64,000 nt of DNA from Notospermus geniculatus (taxonomy: Eukaryota > Nemertea > Pilidiophora > Heteronemertea > Lineidae). Below are positions 63,912 to 64,000 of the stretch, piece by piece. Under the pieces are notes generated by a model, which did no database searches, was not told the origin of the DNA, and worked only from the letters and a program-made list of their open reading frames with translations. The stretch's first letter is position 1. Each line of letters starts with the position of its first letter. The stretch is from assembly GCA_002633025.1 (NCBI GenBank), contig NMRB01002684.1, positions 19,166-83,165 of the forward strand. Direction: 5' to 3'. The translations under genes and the position numbers were made by a program.

Positions 63912-64000
63912 AATTAACCTCACCTAATCCTTTGTGCCCATGGCCGCTTGACCAGCTTAGCGTGACAGCGGCCATTCAGTGGCATTAAGGTTCTGATGTC

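Overview
This is a stretch of an animal (metazoan) nuclear genome. Genes have short coding exons with GT-AG introns, intergenic DNA is repeat-rich, and two blocks of N mark a draft assembly. The gene set, the rich palindromic MITEs, the tRNA-derived SINEs, and the frequent GGCCTA and TACATGTA words suggest a marine invertebrate (lancelet, other invertebrate deuterostome or lophotrochozoan). I cannot name the species. I see no bacterial, viral or CRISPR content and no obviously new molecular system.

Layout: (1) 1-20254, minus strand: 5' two thirds of a classical dynamin gene. Ten exons (10275-20254) encode the whole GTPase domain and most of the middle/stalk. The PH, GED and proline-rich exons were not found and should lie beyond position 1; 1-10274 is presumably intron 10, packed with repeats. 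(2) 21191-25194, minus: complete nine-exon GTF3C5 (TFIIIC subunit), 507 aa. (3) 25823-28666, plus: complete nine-exon FBXO47, 440 aa, head-to-head with GTF3C5 and carrying one GC-AG intron. (4) 30873-40866, plus: small four-exon EF-hand gene, 110 aa, in a region the assembly has duplicated twice (31075-33280 with 33927-36196; 37537-38857 with 38860-40196). (5) 41373-43035, minus: complete three-exon NmrA-like (NMRAL1 family) gene, 304 aa, tail-to-tail with the EF-hand gene. (6) 43036-53443: about 10 kb of intergenic repeats, including a 660-bp fold-back. (7) 53444 to past 64000, minus: 3' half of a CIP4/FBP17/Toca-1 (FNBP1 family) gene with HR1 and SH3 exons. One HR1 exon has a +1 frameshift in this assembly.

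The genes do not form one pathway. Dynamin and the CIP4/FBP17 family do cooperate in membrane tubulation and scission. DNM1, GTF3C5 and FNBP1 also all lie on human 9q34, so their presence within 65 kb here looks like old conserved linkage.

The rest is mainly short non-autonomous DNA transposons (many perfect or near-perfect palindromes, at least two cases nested), tRNA-like SINEs, minisatellites in introns and a five-unit ~500-bp tandem array. Splice junctions were deduced by eye from family conservation, GT/AG sites and phase agreement; no alignment or RNA data were available.
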